The notes beneath the pieces were generated by a model. It did no database searches, was not told where the DNA came from, and worked only from the letters and a program-made list of their open reading frames with translations. 30,131 nucleotides of DNA from a virus, in IMG/VR virus record IMGVR_UViG_3300043446_002193, positions 1 through 30,131 of that record. One strand, given 5' to 3'. The translations under genes and the position numbers were made by a program. The stretch's first letter is position 1. Every line of letters starts with the position of its first letter. This document shows positions 20,942 through 29,609 of the stretch, piece by piece.

Positions 20942-21810
20942 ATCGCCTTAACGTATCGCGTTGCCCGTTCGTAAATGTTACCCATCCAGCGGCGCGGGAT
21001 TGACCGCACGACGCAAACGTATTCGCCCGCCGCAACCTTGCTGCGCCATGTGGCGAGGGTTGGCGTTGTAGTGGCCGTGAAGCTCGCCGTCTGTCGCCCG
21101 GTGTTGTCGTAGATGGTAAGTGGGGCAAGCTCTGGAATGTCTTGCGGCGAATCAATGCCAGCCGAAACACCGGGAAGGAAGTAGTCTAGCTGCAAAACGC
21201 TTCCAACTTCCTCTGTGTAGGGGTCTCTGCCCGGCTCAACTTTCTTGAGGGTGTTGTAAGTGATTGTCCCGCCCGGCTCTGAAATTAGGTCAACATTGAT
21301 GGTCGTGCCGCTAGTGCCAGACAAGCAGGTCCTCAACACGTCGCGCCCGTATTGAGTGCCTGTCACGCCATCCGTGAACGTGTAGGAAACAAGCACGGAG
21401 TCTCCAACGCCCGCCGTTGAGCTTGTCGCGGTGACAAGCGTCGTGACTCCCGCCGCGCTGCTGTTGCTGGAAATTGAGACGGACGAATAAACGGCCTCCG
21501 TGCCAATGCCCGGCACCGTCCAAGAGTAGCTTTCAAACCGCTGACGGCTCGCGGGTATTCGGGCGTAGGTGCGCGTCCACTTAACCACGCCCCCGCCTAG
21601 CGCGTCCAGCGGGCCTTCGCTGACTAGGTAGGCGTCCTTGATGGTGTCGTGCGGCGTGTCCAACGGCAGCGGCGTGAAGTCGTCTTCAAACTGCTGATAA
21701 TCCTGCTCGAAAACTACCTGCGAGAAGTCGTCATCAAACGGCCTTAGCCATCGCTTAGGGCCGTCAATTTGCGCCGTGCTTAAATCGCCGTCTTGGAAGG
21801 TGTAGCTCAT
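20938..21810 (-). CDS. Distal/minor tail protein, 290 aa
   Basis: ATG 21810 is ATGA-coupled to the tape-measure gene. The sequence starts MSYTFQDGDLSTAQIDGPKR, has two beta-rich halves (SVSISSNSSAAGVTTLVTAT; ETAS-like strands later) and aromatic turn motifs (RWMGNIYERATRYV at the end). Position just after the tape measure matches the distal tail/baseplate protein of siphoviruses, but similarity to Dit cannot be read by eye. Confidence 0.6.
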   Translation of the reverse strand: MSYTFQDGDLSTAQIDGPKRWLRPFDDDFSQVVFEQDYQQFEDDFTPLPLDTPHDTIKDAYLVSEGPLDALGGGVVKWTRTYARIPASRQRFESYSWTVPGIGTEAVYSSVSISSNSSAAGVTTLVTATSSTAGVGDSVLVSYTFTDGVTGTQYGRDVLRTCLSGTSGTTINVDLISEPGGTITYNTLKKVEPGRDPYTEEVGSVLQLDYFLPGVSAGIDSPQDIPELAPLTIYDNTGRQTASFTATTTPTLATWRSKVAAGEYVCVVRSIPRRWMGNIYERATRYVKAI

Positions 21811-23393
21811 TTTGCCATCGCTATTTGAGAGTTGAGCTTGTTGCCGTCAACAATGCATTTTGCAAGAGCCTTGGTTGCCGCGTTTACCTGTTTCAACTCA
21901 AGAAGTTGTTTGATTTGCTCACTGCTTTGCAAGCGGTCAAGGCCAGCCATGATCAATTCGGCTTGGGTTTGGGTTGAAATTGCCTCATTAAAAAAGCCCT
22001 GTTGTTTTTGGCGGGCGGCTTTAGCCTCCAGTGGCATTACTTTTTGCTGAAAAATAGAAGCCTGACGCCTTGTTTCGGGGTCACGTATCCCCCGCAGGTT
22101 TGCGGTTGCAAAATCCTGTCTTGTGTAACTCATTTTGTCCCGAATAGTCTCGCCAGCTCCGACCATCATTCCGCGAGCCTTTATAACAGCCTGCTCCAAA
22201 TCACGCTTGAACCCTTTATCAATTTCGTCAATTGCGTCCTGCTGCTCCTTCGCTATCTCTGCGCGTTCCTTGTCTATGTTTTTTTGAACCTTGGCAATCT
22301 GAACCATTCTTTCATGAACCTCCAACTGCTTTTGCGAACGCTCAAGCTGCGTTTTGTTCCTGTCATTGGCTTCGTCTTCCAAGTCAAGAATTTCAAGCTT
22401 GAGCATCCGAATTTTCTCGCTGTCGTCTGCTTCCTCAAAAACAAGGTCGCGTGTTTTTTCTTTGATTGTTAGCGTGTCCTTTTCGTCTTTGAGTCTCCGC
22501 TTTTCCGCTTCTTCGGTTTGCTTTGCCAGAACGGAACGGTTTCGTTCGCGCCGCTCCATTTCTTCAGTGAACGAACGTGGACGGCCTTTGCCGCTTTTTT
22601 CTTCTCTGCCAAAAATTGAGTCAATAACCGCTTTGTCGCTTGCCGGGCCTGCTCCAAAAATTCCCGCCTTGCCCGCTGACAACGCCCCAAGCGCACGGAA
22701 AGGAATGCCTGCCGCTCTAGTAGCAAATCCAGCAAGGCTAGCAAGCGGTCCAGTTGTGTTTGATTTCAGGGCTTCTCTGGCGTCAATCAACGCCTGCATA
22801 TTCTTGTCGCTGACAACCCAGCCGAATGATTGCAGCTTTTTTTGATACGCTTCTATGCCGCCAGAGCCTTCCGCCAGAATGTTATTTATTTGCCGTCCTT
22901 GTTTCCCAAAGAACTCAAAAGCAAGGGCCGCCTTGGTCGCCGCGTCAGTAGCTTGACCGTAACGGTCGGCAATGTTTTTGAAAACTTCTTCGGTTGTTTT
23001 TGCTTCGCCGTTTGCATTGTAAAGCGAAATCCCAAACTTGTCGAACTTTTCCAACGCCTCTCCGCCCTCAAGCCTAGCTTGGCCCATTGTCTCGGCCAGC
23101 TTCATTAGTGAGCCATTTGCGGCTTCAGAGCTTGAGCCAAACTTAACCGCCATTTTTTGCATCGTCTGCAAAAAGCCAGCCGAAACTCCCAAGTCTTCGG
23201 ATGTCCGCTTTATTTCAATCATCCGGTCTGAAATGGATTTCAGCCCCTCAAATATCGCCCCAAATGTAAAAGCCTGTCGCCAGCTTGCCGCAGTCTCAGA
23301 GGCAAACTTTTTCATGTCAGCCCTCACGGACGTAACGCCGCGCTTGAATGCAGTGCCGTCAAACCCTAGCTTAAATTTAATGTCCTCGCTCAT
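21807..23393 (-). CDS. Tail tape measure protein, 528 aa
   Basis: The N-terminal GFDGTAFKRGVTSVRADMKKFA then LGVSAGFLQTMQKMAVKFGSSSEAANGSLMKLAETMGQ is typical of tape-measure proteins. The middle (about 290-400) is long, highly charged coiled coil. It spans tail-tube and distal-tail genes, the usual position. At 528 residues it implies a short tail, roughly 80 nm by the usual ~0.15 nm per residue rule. The start overlaps the chaperone-like stop as TAATG. Confidence 0.82.
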   Translation of the reverse strand: MSEDIKFKLGFDGTAFKRGVTSVRADMKKFASETAASWRQAFTFGAIFEGLKSISDRMIEIKRTSEDLGVSAGFLQTMQKMAVKFGSSSEAANGSLMKLAETMGQARLEGGEALEKFDKFGISLYNANGEAKTTEEVFKNIADRYGQATDAATKAALAFEFFGKQGRQINNILAEGSGGIEAYQKKLQSFGWVVSDKNMQALIDAREALKSNTTGPLASLAGFATRAAGIPFRALGALSAGKAGIFGAGPASDKAVIDSIFGREEKSGKGRPRSFTEEMERRERNRSVLAKQTEEAEKRRLKDEKDTLTIKEKTRDLVFEEADDSEKIRMLKLEILDLEDEANDRNKTQLERSQKQLEVHERMVQIAKVQKNIDKERAEIAKEQQDAIDEIDKGFKRDLEQAVIKARGMMVGAGETIRDKMSYTRQDFATANLRGIRDPETRRQASIFQQKVMPLEAKAARQKQQGFFNEAISTQTQAELIMAGLDRLQSSEQIKQLLELKQVNAATKALAKCIVDGNKLNSQIAMAK

Positions 23394-23980
23394 TAGTTTT
23401 TGGCGTCTGCCATCATTCGCGCAATGCCTTTTGCCCTCGCTTCGTCGCTCAACTTGTTCACCATCGGCTCCTTGTCGCTGCTACGCATCCGAATCACGCG
23501 CAGGTATTGAAACACGCAAGCAATGGGCAGGTCTAGCACCTCGCGTTGATTCCAGCCGTATTCACGGGCCAGCACGTCAACCAGAGAGGCCAGCCAAGAG
23601 TTGAATGTCTCGCCGCGCTTGCCGCCGCCCTCTGGCGAGTCAAGGAATGTGGCGTTGACAAATGCCTCAATCTCATCGCAACACGTCTTAAAATTGCGCC
23701 AGCCAAAGTCAACGGCAAAGCGGCGCATGGCTTTTTCATCCGCCAAGCTGCCGCCCTTTAGCACGTAGATGAACTGCGGAATATGCTCTGGTAGCACGTC
23801 GCCGCCCGTGACGAATCCGTTGCCACAATGAGTCAACAAAGCAAGGTGACGGGCCGTCATGGGCTTGACTACGTGTCCGCAAAGGACGGCTTCAAGCTCT
23901 AGGAACGCAAAGTCCCGTAGCCGGTCTTGCTTTTGGCAAGCCTCGACATACTCGGGAAGATGGGCGAAGCGCGGATTCAC
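23393..23980 (-). CDS. Tail assembly chaperone-like protein, 195 aa
   Basis: A GTG start (23980) opens a helical 195-residue protein (VKPMTARHLALLTHCGNGFVTGGD, then FQYLRVIRMRSSDKEP) located between tail-tube and tape-measure genes, where siphophages encode the G/GT-type tail chaperone. No frameshift slippery site is evident at its end; it is TAATG-coupled directly to the tape measure. The function is inferred from position. Confidence 0.6.
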   Translation of the reverse strand: MNPRFAHLPEYVEACQKQDRLRDFAFLELEAVLCGHVVKPMTARHLALLTHCGNGFVTGGDVLPEHIPQFIYVLKGGSLADEKAMRRFAVDFGWRNFKTCCDEIEAFVNATFLDSPEGGGKRGETFNSWLASLVDVLAREYGWNQREVLDLPIACVFQYLRVIRMRSSDKEPMVNKLSDEARAKGIARMMADAKN

Positions 23981-24016
23981 GGCGTTAGGAGCCGCACGGG
24001 TTTCCCCGCGTCCGGC

Positions 24017-24373
24017 TTAGTTGTAGAGCTTTGTAAAGGCGATTTGAAACTTGGTGGCATCAGCCTGCCCACGGGGCTGCGACACTTCGTCAATGTAAAA
24101 TGTCTCGGCTCCGATTGTGGCGTCATCCGTGTAGGTGAATGTAACGCCATTAAGTGGAAGCTTGGTCCCGCCGGTAATCTTTTGCAGCGTCGCCGTGCCA
24201 GTTACAAAATCGGCAATGACAACTTGCCCGCTTGGCTCGTTGTCGCCGTTGCGCCGGGGAATTTTTTGAGTCGGCCTTTGAACGTCAAAGGATTCACTGA
24301 TATAGCTTACGCCGCCCACTGAAAGCGTTGGGCTTCCATAGGGAATTGAGCCATCGTTAATAGAAGCGGCCAT
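24017..24373 (-). CDS. Major tail (tube) protein, 118 aa
   Basis: A compact beta-rich protein (MAASINDGSIPYGSPTLSVGG; TGTATLQKITGGTKLPLNGVTFTYTDDATIGAETFYIDEVSQPRG split into strands) between tail-terminator-like and chaperone-like genes. Length and fold type suit a small tail-tube subunit. It is one of the few structural genes with its own intergenic gap (71 bases) upstream, as expected for a highly expressed protein. Confidence 0.6.
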   Translation of the reverse strand: MAASINDGSIPYGSPTLSVGGVSYISESFDVQRPTQKIPRRNGDNEPSGQVVIADFVTGTATLQKITGGTKLPLNGVTFTYTDDATIGAETFYIDEVSQPRGQADATKFQIAFTKLYN

Positions 24374-24444
24374 AGATTAGTGCAGTTGATTGTTAGTTAA
24401 GCTGCCCTAATGTGTCACCTGTGCGCCCGGTGTCAACGTGTTTT

Positions 24445-24918
24445 TCACGTCGGCCAAGCGTCGTGCCTAATGGTAAAGTTGACGCGAAACTGCAAAACTG
24501 TTTGGTCAAACCGTTCGTCATCCACAAACACGGCAGAGGAGCCGGATTCGCTCACAAGGCTTACGGCTAGGTAGGGTAGCCGCTGCGTTGTGTAGCTTGA
24601 CAGGTCGTAAAGGTAACGGCGCACTTTGCCTAAGTAAGTGGCATGGCTTGACGTGTTTTGCTCGCGGTTAGTCGTGACGGTGATTTGCACCGTTGACGTG
24701 AAATCGAGGGGCCAGTTAAAACCATTAGTGCCGGTTTTATATTGCTTGCCGTTCGCGCTGATTCCCGTGCATTGAACTTCCGACCAAGGGCTGGCTTTGA
24801 TGTCCGTGTCCTTTTGCTTGTAACACGTCAGGCTCGCGTCGGTTTGCAAAATCGTTTCGATGCACGATTCCAGTGCGCTTTCAAACTGGTAAATTGTTTC
24901 GATGTTACTAGCTGGCAT
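24445..24918 (-). CDS. Tail terminator-like protein, 157 aa
   Basis: ATG 24918 overlaps the preceding gene by 11 bases. The chain starts with a helix (NIETIYQFESALESCIETIL), then beta strands (STVQITVTTNREQ; LPYLAVSLVSESGSSAVFVDDERFD; LQFRVNFTIRHD). This alternating pattern and the place before the tail tube match lambda gpU-type terminators. Moderate confidence from position. Confidence 0.6.
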   Translation of the reverse strand: MPASNIETIYQFESALESCIETILQTDASLTCYKQKDTDIKASPWSEVQCTGISANGKQYKTGTNGFNWPLDFTSTVQITVTTNREQNTSSHATYLGKVRRYLYDLSSYTTQRLPYLAVSLVSESGSSAVFVDDERFDQTVLQFRVNFTIRHDAWPT

Positions 24919-25774
24919 AACCTGAGTTTCCGTTCTTTCCCGGCCCGTATTTGATTAGGCGGGCAAGGTTGCGCTCCATAAAGCGGGCGCGGTTTTGCAA
25001 GGCGTAATTCACGATGCGCTCACAGTTGCGAATGACGCCCGGCGTTTTGTTGCCTATCGTAATGCTTGGCGAAGTCTTGTCGTCTAGGTTGGACAGGACG
25101 TAACCGTTGACGCCGTTTGCATGGCGCATAATCCAGCCGGGCAGCCTGATTCCAAGCAACTGTGCCCCGACGCCCCAACCGCCTTTCTGCTGGCCTACGT
25201 ATTTCCAAACCTGCGCCCTGTATTTCTCATACATGGACTGCGAGACATACATGATGCGGATTGATTTGTTACGGCCTAGAGGGTCTCGCCGGTTGCGGAA
25301 CTTTTGCAACGTGCGCCCGGTGCTAGGAGAGCGCAGCGATTGATGATGCTCGCGCATTTGCTCTAGCGTCTCGCCGTAAAGCTCTACGTCAACAATCGCC
25401 TTTGTTCTGTCCGTTGTGCCGCTGGGCATTATGTAATTGAACTTAAACCGTGCGCCGGACTTGCTGCGTTGAAGCCTTTTTAAGCGGGCAATGTTCAGCC
25501 ACTTTGAGTAGTTCGCGTCAGACATTACCTCGAAAACGGACTTCAAATCTTTGGCAATGGCAAGCTCGCCTTGCCTGCGGGCATTTACGTCAATGGTTTC
25601 ATACCGGCTAACGCGGGATGTTCCGCCCTGCGGTGGAGTGCGGGCGATAATCTCACGCATCAGCATCTTGGCTTCCTGCTTAAGCACCTTGCCAGCATCG
25701 CCTACGTGCATCGCCAAAGCATTCAGCCTGTCGCGGAATACCGTGTCGTCAACTTGTAGCGTGGACAGGCTCAT
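24908..25774 (-). CDS. HK97 gp10-like/tail completion protein, 288 aa
   Basis: ATG 25774 shares a base with the previous stop (TGATG). The start MSLSTLQVDDTVFRDRLNALAMHVGDAGKVLKQ, a following RTPPQGG, then a basic C-terminal half is the layout of HK97-gp10-like connector proteins (A-R-T-P-x-x-x-G after a helix). It is longer than the usual ~130 residues because of an added basic segment. It would join tail to head. Confidence 0.6.
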   Translation of the reverse strand: MSLSTLQVDDTVFRDRLNALAMHVGDAGKVLKQEAKMLMREIIARTPPQGGTSRVSRYETIDVNARRQGELAIAKDLKSVFEVMSDANYSKWLNIARLKRLQRSKSGARFKFNYIMPSGTTDRTKAIVDVELYGETLEQMREHHQSLRSPSTGRTLQKFRNRRDPLGRNKSIRIMYVSQSMYEKYRAQVWKYVGQQKGGWGVGAQLLGIRLPGWIMRHANGVNGYVLSNLDDKTSPSITIGNKTPGVIRNCERIVNYALQNRARFMERNLARLIKYGPGKNGNSGYAS

Positions 25775-26079
25775 CAGTTGGACTTTGTAAGCCCCATCGT
25801 GGACAGAATGCCGTTGACCGAATCCTGCCTTGTTAGCACCCGGTAGCCAATGCTTGAGATTGTCACCCGGTCATTAACCGTTGGCGCGGTAGCCCAGTCT
25901 CCCAAGACGGTCACAATCTCCGCGTCGCGGTTGTCTAGGTAGCCAGCGTCGCCCATATCAAGCCGCCGTTCAATGCGGTTAAATACGCACGTAACGGACG
26001 CTACGGACGACGTTACGAGAATGCCAATCTCGGTTTTGAGACTGTCTATGTCCGCGTCCATTTCGGTTGCCAAGCTCAT
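25774..26079 (-). CDS. Head-tail joining protein, 101 aa
   Basis: ATG 26079 is preferred because MSLATEMDADIDSLKTEIG is the usual opening of this kind of connector. The frame is open further to TTG 26109, 3 bases from the upstream stop, so a longer start is possible. A C-terminal barrel strand pair (DRVTISSIGYRVL) matches small head-closure proteins. It lies just upstream of the gp10-like gene. Confidence 0.62.
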   Translation of the reverse strand: MSLATEMDADIDSLKTEIGILVTSSVASVTCVFNRIERRLDMGDAGYLDNRDAEIVTVLGDWATAPTVNDRVTISSIGYRVLTRQDSVNGILSTMGLTKSN

Positions 26080-26112
26080 AGCGGTCAACGTAACAGACGC
26101 GGGCGGCAATGT

Positions 26113-26688
26113 CTAGGACGGCGGCGGGGCTTCCGTTGTCGCGCTGCTGTGGTGATATTCGTGAAGGATGCGCGGAATGTGAACGGAAGTTTTAGCAGCG
26201 GCGCAAAGGCGCGAGGCATACTGCCAGTCTTCTCCGTAACTGCTAGCCGGAAAAAAGCTCTGAACCGCTAGCCCTCTACGCCAAGCGCATACGTGCCATG
26301 CGTTGCGAAGTGTTATTCCGCCGGGATTGAATGGATGATTTGGATTGCCAAGCTGGAATTGAACTTCGGACGTGTGTTCATTTACCTGCGAATGCTGATT
26401 GAACGTCACTACGTCAACGCCGGGATTGGATTGGATAGCCCGCAAAATTTCGTCAACGTAGCCGTCGCGCACCCAGTCGTCATCATCGCAGAAAGCGACA
26501 TACTGCCCGCGTGAGGCCCGCAGCAAAGCGTCCCGTTTCTCGCCTACAGTGCGCCGCTTGTTGTCCATCAAGGTTAGATGTTCAACCGGCTTGTCGCCAA
26601 TCTGACGCGCCAGTTCGTCGGACAGCTTTTGAAGTTGCTGCCATCGGCTTGGGACGGCGGGCGTCAAGATGGAAAGAAGGATGCTCAT
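26113..26688 (-). CDS. GT2-family glycosyltransferase, 191 aa
   Basis: A compact GT-A glycosyltransferase: SILTPAVPSRWQQL at the start, RRTVGEKRDALLRASRGQYVAFCDDDDW with the acidic metal-binding cluster D68-D71, and a C-terminal SSYGEDWQYASRLC motif like the E-D acceptor site of GT2 enzymes. It would move a sugar from a nucleotide donor to an unknown acceptor. It lies among head genes, ATGA-coupled, and is the second glycosyltransferase of the block. Confidence 0.82.
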   Translation of the reverse strand: MSILLSILTPAVPSRWQQLQKLSDELARQIGDKPVEHLTLMDNKRRTVGEKRDALLRASRGQYVAFCDDDDWVRDGYVDEILRAIQSNPGVDVVTFNQHSQVNEHTSEVQFQLGNPNHPFNPGGITLRNAWHVCAWRRGLAVQSFFPASSYGEDWQYASRLCAAAKTSVHIPRILHEYHHSSATTEAPPPS

Positions 26689-26900
26689 TTTGTTTTTGTG
26701 AGTCGTTCAATTTCGCGGTCCAAATACCACCGCGCTTTTTTCAAGTCTTCAATCTTGTCTCCCTTCTCGCCCGCTCGCCAAATGTATTTCATGGCATTGC
26801 CAAGGCAAAAGTTCATGTGTTCGGTGACGGTAATGCATTCCACTCCGCTGGGGTGCGTGGTATAATGTTTCGGATGGTTTACGGGGTCGTTTGCGTTCAT
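26685..26900 (-). CDS. DUF3310 protein, 71 aa
   Basis: Clear DUF3310 signature: NDPVNHPKHYTTHPSGVECI, then GNAMKYIWRAGEKGDKIEDL and KKARWYLDREIERL. The family is widespread in phages and includes a domain of T7 gp1.7, which acts in nucleotide metabolism; the small stand-alone form has no proven role. Its presence inside the head module between glycosyltransferase genes is unusual. ATG 26900 is ATGA-coupled. Confidence 0.9.
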   Translation of the reverse strand: MNANDPVNHPKHYTTHPSGVECITVTEHMNFCLGNAMKYIWRAGEKGDKIEDLKKARWYLDREIERLTKTK

Positions 26901-27094
26901 TGTTGTGGCCTGTTAAATTCAGCGTCAACTGCCGCCGAAGATTCGTCCATCATTTTGCCAATGCGCTTTGCGGTTATTTCATCAAGCACGATGGCGCAAT
27001 GAATGTGCCGCGTCTCGCGCCATTCGTCGCAGCTCAGATAAATGTCGCCATTGTCTGCTTTAAAAAGCAGAAAACGCCTTTGCTCAATGTTCAT
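26897..27094 (-). CDS. Small hypothetical protein, 65 aa
   Basis: From ATG 27094 (ATGA overlap with the fusion gene stop): MNIEQRRFLLFKADNGDIYLSCDEW, then HCAIVLDEITAKRIGKMMDESS. A short beta start and a helix; no family is recognised. Coupled at both ends. Confidence 0.7.
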   Translation of the reverse strand: MNIEQRRFLLFKADNGDIYLSCDEWRETRHIHCAIVLDEITAKRIGKMMDESSAAVDAEFNRPQQ

Positions 27095-29316
27095 TTCGGG
27101 ACTCGGTAAATCCAAATTGGAACAAGCGGAACCGCGCCGGGAAGCAACTCGTTGACGGCCCGCATAACCTCGGCGTGTTGCGCGTCATGCCCTGCCAGCA
27201 CTGCGCCGGGCTTCATCTTTGGAAGCCAAGCGGCAATATCGCGCCTGACGCTCTCGTAATCGTGCGCGGCGTCGATGAAAACAAAGGCAAGCGACCTGTC
27301 TTCAAACCACTTCGCGCCGTTTGCTGAGTCGTCCTCAATTACGCGAATGCTGTTGCTTACTCCGCATCGTTCAATGTTTCGCGTGAATTCGGCAAGGTTG
27401 CTTCCGCCGTTTTCGGCAACGGTTTTTTCGTGCGCGGTTTGTCCTTCCTCGCCCTTGAAACTGTCAATGGCGTAAATCTGGACGTGCTTGCCCGCTCGCT
27501 TAATTCGTTGCGCGAGATACGTAATTGAGCGGCCTAGCCAAACGCCAACCTCAACGGCCTTGTCGCCATCTTTTAGCGAGTCCGCTACTAGCTTGTAGAA
27601 GTCGTAGTAGTTAAACCAACCGGGAATCGTTGACCAATCATTGCCCATCCGCAGGCGTTCCATGACGGCTTGGCCTTGCACGTAGCGGGCCGGGGCGTTT
27701 TGTTCGCTGTGCGTTTTGTCCATCGGCTCGCCCGTAAAGATGGGGTGCCGGTGGAGGAATTCAATGTGTTTGGCTTCAATAACCTGCCCTCGTGCGTAGG
27801 CAACGTCGGTGAACCAGTTGTCCGAATACACCCCAGTAAAGTCAGGATGGAACAAAAAGAAGTCTTGCCAGTAATACGCCCGCGTGCAAATCGCCATGCA
27901 AAGGAGTTTGTCCTTACGATGACCGTCAGAGACGGCCAACACGGCGGGCTTCTTTAGGTCGCCAATGGCGTTCAGAATGAGCGTGTCCCAACCCTGACAA
28001 GGCACCCAGTCGTCGGACAATTGAAGCATCACGTCGCCAATGCTCATTTGCGCCGCCGTGTTCCAAGCCGCAACGCATCCCCCGCCCGGCGTGATTTCGG
28101 CATGGTGAAAGCGGCGAAGCGGCTTGCTCTCTTCGTCGTCCTCGTCAAACACAAAGATGTGTTCAACGTTTTCGGGCTTGTCGGCCATGTCCAACCAGAC
28201 CTTGCGGCACAAAACCGCTTGCTGCGGACGGCCTCGCGTTGCGTGTAAGAGCGAGATACGGCAGCCGCCAGCTTTAGCCAGAGCCGCACGGCGGGCAACG
28301 TCAACGGCCTCACGGTGTCCATTCATCCGCAAAGCCTGCATGAGCAGGTCATCGCCAAGCCAGCCGTAAAAGCTCTGCCGATTATTCCAGTCCTTATGGA
28401 GCGGCGGGGGCGTCGCCATCATCTGCCGGGCGTAAGTCAACGCAAGCTCTGGCTTGCCGTAATCAAGCGCATTGGAGCTAAGAACGCCAAGAGCCTCACG
28501 GCGCGATGGGTCGGCACGGTAGGCTTCATGCAGCAACGTCTCGCGCATAACCGCATCGTCAGTCATGCGAGCGAGGTTCATCAGCATCTCGTATTTCTCA
28601 GCCCGGCCAAGTCGCGGGTCTTCAAATGCCTTTTGCGCCGTGCGAATGCTGCCTTCTTTGTCACCAATGCCCATCAACTCGCCGTGCAAATGGTAAAGCA
28701 AGCCGGGATGCATCTCGCTTTCTGGAATGCTTTTCAGAATTCGCAGGTTGCGCTCATTGCTGCCGCTCTTATCAAACCGGGGCGAGTGAAGAATGACTAC
28801 CCGGTCATCCTGTGCGCCTTGAATCGGCTCAATATCAAACTTGAAACACTCGTGGACTGGATACTGCCACTTGCCGCACGTGCGATTGATAAGCCTTTCA
28901 CGCGGAACACTGACGCCCAAACCGCTAATTTTGTAGGGGAAAACGTAGCAGGCGTAAAGCCCTTCGCGGGCGTGTTGCCGAATGAGTTCGCCGCCGCTTT
29001 CGAGGGTGTCGTCGGAATCGCACCAGAAACACCAGTCGTTAGAGGCTAGGTCAAAGCTCAACTGGCGGGCGGCTGCGAAGTCGTCAACGTGTTTCCAATC
29101 TTCATGGCCGGGCTTGTTCTTATACTCGCCCCACACCAAAGGAATGCCGAGTTCAGCTAGCACGCGGCGGGCAATGGCTTCCGTGTCGTCCGGTGTCGCG
29201 CTTCCAATGGCGCGAACTAGGACAACCTCATCGCAATGTGGCGCGAAGTTACGAAGGCAACGCTCAATGTATTCGGACACGTTGCCGACAATCATGCAGA
29301 GGGACACTTTACTCAT
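27091..29316 (-). CDS. Trifunctional glycosyltransferase / glycosyltransferase-like / SAM methyltransferase fusion, 741 aa
   Basis: ATG 29316 has GGAGG seven bases upstream and an ATGA overlap. Residues 1-110 form a GT2 domain (KVSLCMIVGNVSEYIERCLRNF; acidic motif CDSDD at 99-103). Residues about 190-340 are helical and TPR-like. Residues about 350-500 look like a second GT-A domain (CRISLLHATRGRPQQAV; VFDEDDEE; VAAWNTAAQMSIGDVMLQLSDDW). Residues about 575-720 are a class I SAM methyltransferase of the Methyltransf_24 type (DKAVEVGVWLGRSITYLA; AIDSF with D618; FVFIDAAHDYESV with D682; PGAVLAGHD). It probably builds and caps a glycan. It is placed among head genes, which suggests virion glycosylation, but host-glycan modification is also possible. 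Confidence 0.84.
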   Translation of the reverse strand: MSKVSLCMIVGNVSEYIERCLRNFAPHCDEVVLVRAIGSATPDDTEAIARRVLAELGIPLVWGEYKNKPGHEDWKHVDDFAAARQLSFDLASNDWCFWCDSDDTLESGGELIRQHAREGLYACYVFPYKISGLGVSVPRERLINRTCGKWQYPVHECFKFDIEPIQGAQDDRVVILHSPRFDKSGSNERNLRILKSIPESEMHPGLLYHLHGELMGIGDKEGSIRTAQKAFEDPRLGRAEKYEMLMNLARMTDDAVMRETLLHEAYRADPSRREALGVLSSNALDYGKPELALTYARQMMATPPPLHKDWNNRQSFYGWLGDDLLMQALRMNGHREAVDVARRAALAKAGGCRISLLHATRGRPQQAVLCRKVWLDMADKPENVEHIFVFDEDDEESKPLRRFHHAEITPGGGCVAAWNTAAQMSIGDVMLQLSDDWVPCQGWDTLILNAIGDLKKPAVLAVSDGHRKDKLLCMAICTRAYYWQDFFLFHPDFTGVYSDNWFTDVAYARGQVIEAKHIEFLHRHPIFTGEPMDKTHSEQNAPARYVQGQAVMERLRMGNDWSTIPGWFNYYDFYKLVADSLKDGDKAVEVGVWLGRSITYLAQRIKRAGKHVQIYAIDSFKGEEGQTAHEKTVAENGGSNLAEFTRNIERCGVSNSIRVIEDDSANGAKWFEDRSLAFVFIDAAHDYESVRRDIAAWLPKMKPGAVLAGHDAQHAEVMRAVNELLPGAVPLVPIWIYRVPK

Positions 29317-29477
29317 AGCCAAGCCTCCAAAGTGAAGCGGCACTCGCCGCAAGTTAAAGTCTGAAACGCACGCGTATTAAACCCGCGCCGGTCAAGTTCA
29401 TCCTGTGCGGCTTTAAGCCTTGCGGGCTTGCTGTCTTTCTTGAGCGGGAATCGCTTTGTCGGTTTCGGTGGTTTCAT
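29313..29477 (-). CDS. Small CxxC protein, 54 aa
   Basis: Starting at ATG 29477 the product is basic (MKPPKPTKRFPLKKDSKPAR) and then carries DELDRRGFNTRAFQTLTCGEC, ending in a short hydrophobic tail. One CxxC could bind a metal with a partner protein. A TTG start at 29615 would add 46 residues, but that stretch is dominated by RNA hairpins, so ATG 29477 is preferred. It couples to the fusion gene by ATGA. Confidence 0.6.
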   Translation of the reverse strand: MKPPKPTKRFPLKKDSKPARLKAAQDELDRRGFNTRAFQTLTCGECRFTLEAWL

Positions 29478-29510
29478 AAAGCTAGTACGCGGGTCTGTTA
29501 GGGCGTAAAT

Positions 29511-29578
29511 AAAAGCCCGCCGCGCATTGGGACTTTGAGTGCGCTGCGCTGGGTAGGCAGGCTCCAATACGGGCGGGC
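29511..29578 (-). terminator. Imperfect long hairpin with U-tract, possible attenuator
   Basis: On the minus strand GCCCGCC (29578-29572) pairs with GGCGGGC (29521-29515) and ATTGG (29568-29564) pairs with CCAAT (29530-29526). The distal arm is followed by TTTTATTT. It lies before ATG 29477. It can act as a terminator; a rival pairing of its loop is described in the findings. Confidence 0.55.
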
Positions 29579-29591
29579 AAATTTGCGCTTC

Positions 29592-29606
29592 GTCACTCAA
29601 AGTGAC
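29592..29606 (-). promoter_or_regulatory. Perfect 6-bp hairpin/operator GTCACT-CAA-AGTGAC
   Basis: An exact inverted repeat with a three-base loop, a few bases after the predicted -10 of the promoter at 29610-29637. It may be an operator or the first arm of the attenuator system. Confidence 0.5.
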
Positions 29607-29609
29607 GTT

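Noticed and set aside
24431-24450. TTGACA on the minus strand plus an ACGTG/CACGT hairpin before the tail-tube gene, as a promoter/terminator
   Set aside because: The -35 is perfect but no acceptable -10 follows at 16-18 bases, and the hairpin stem is only five pairs with no T-tract.
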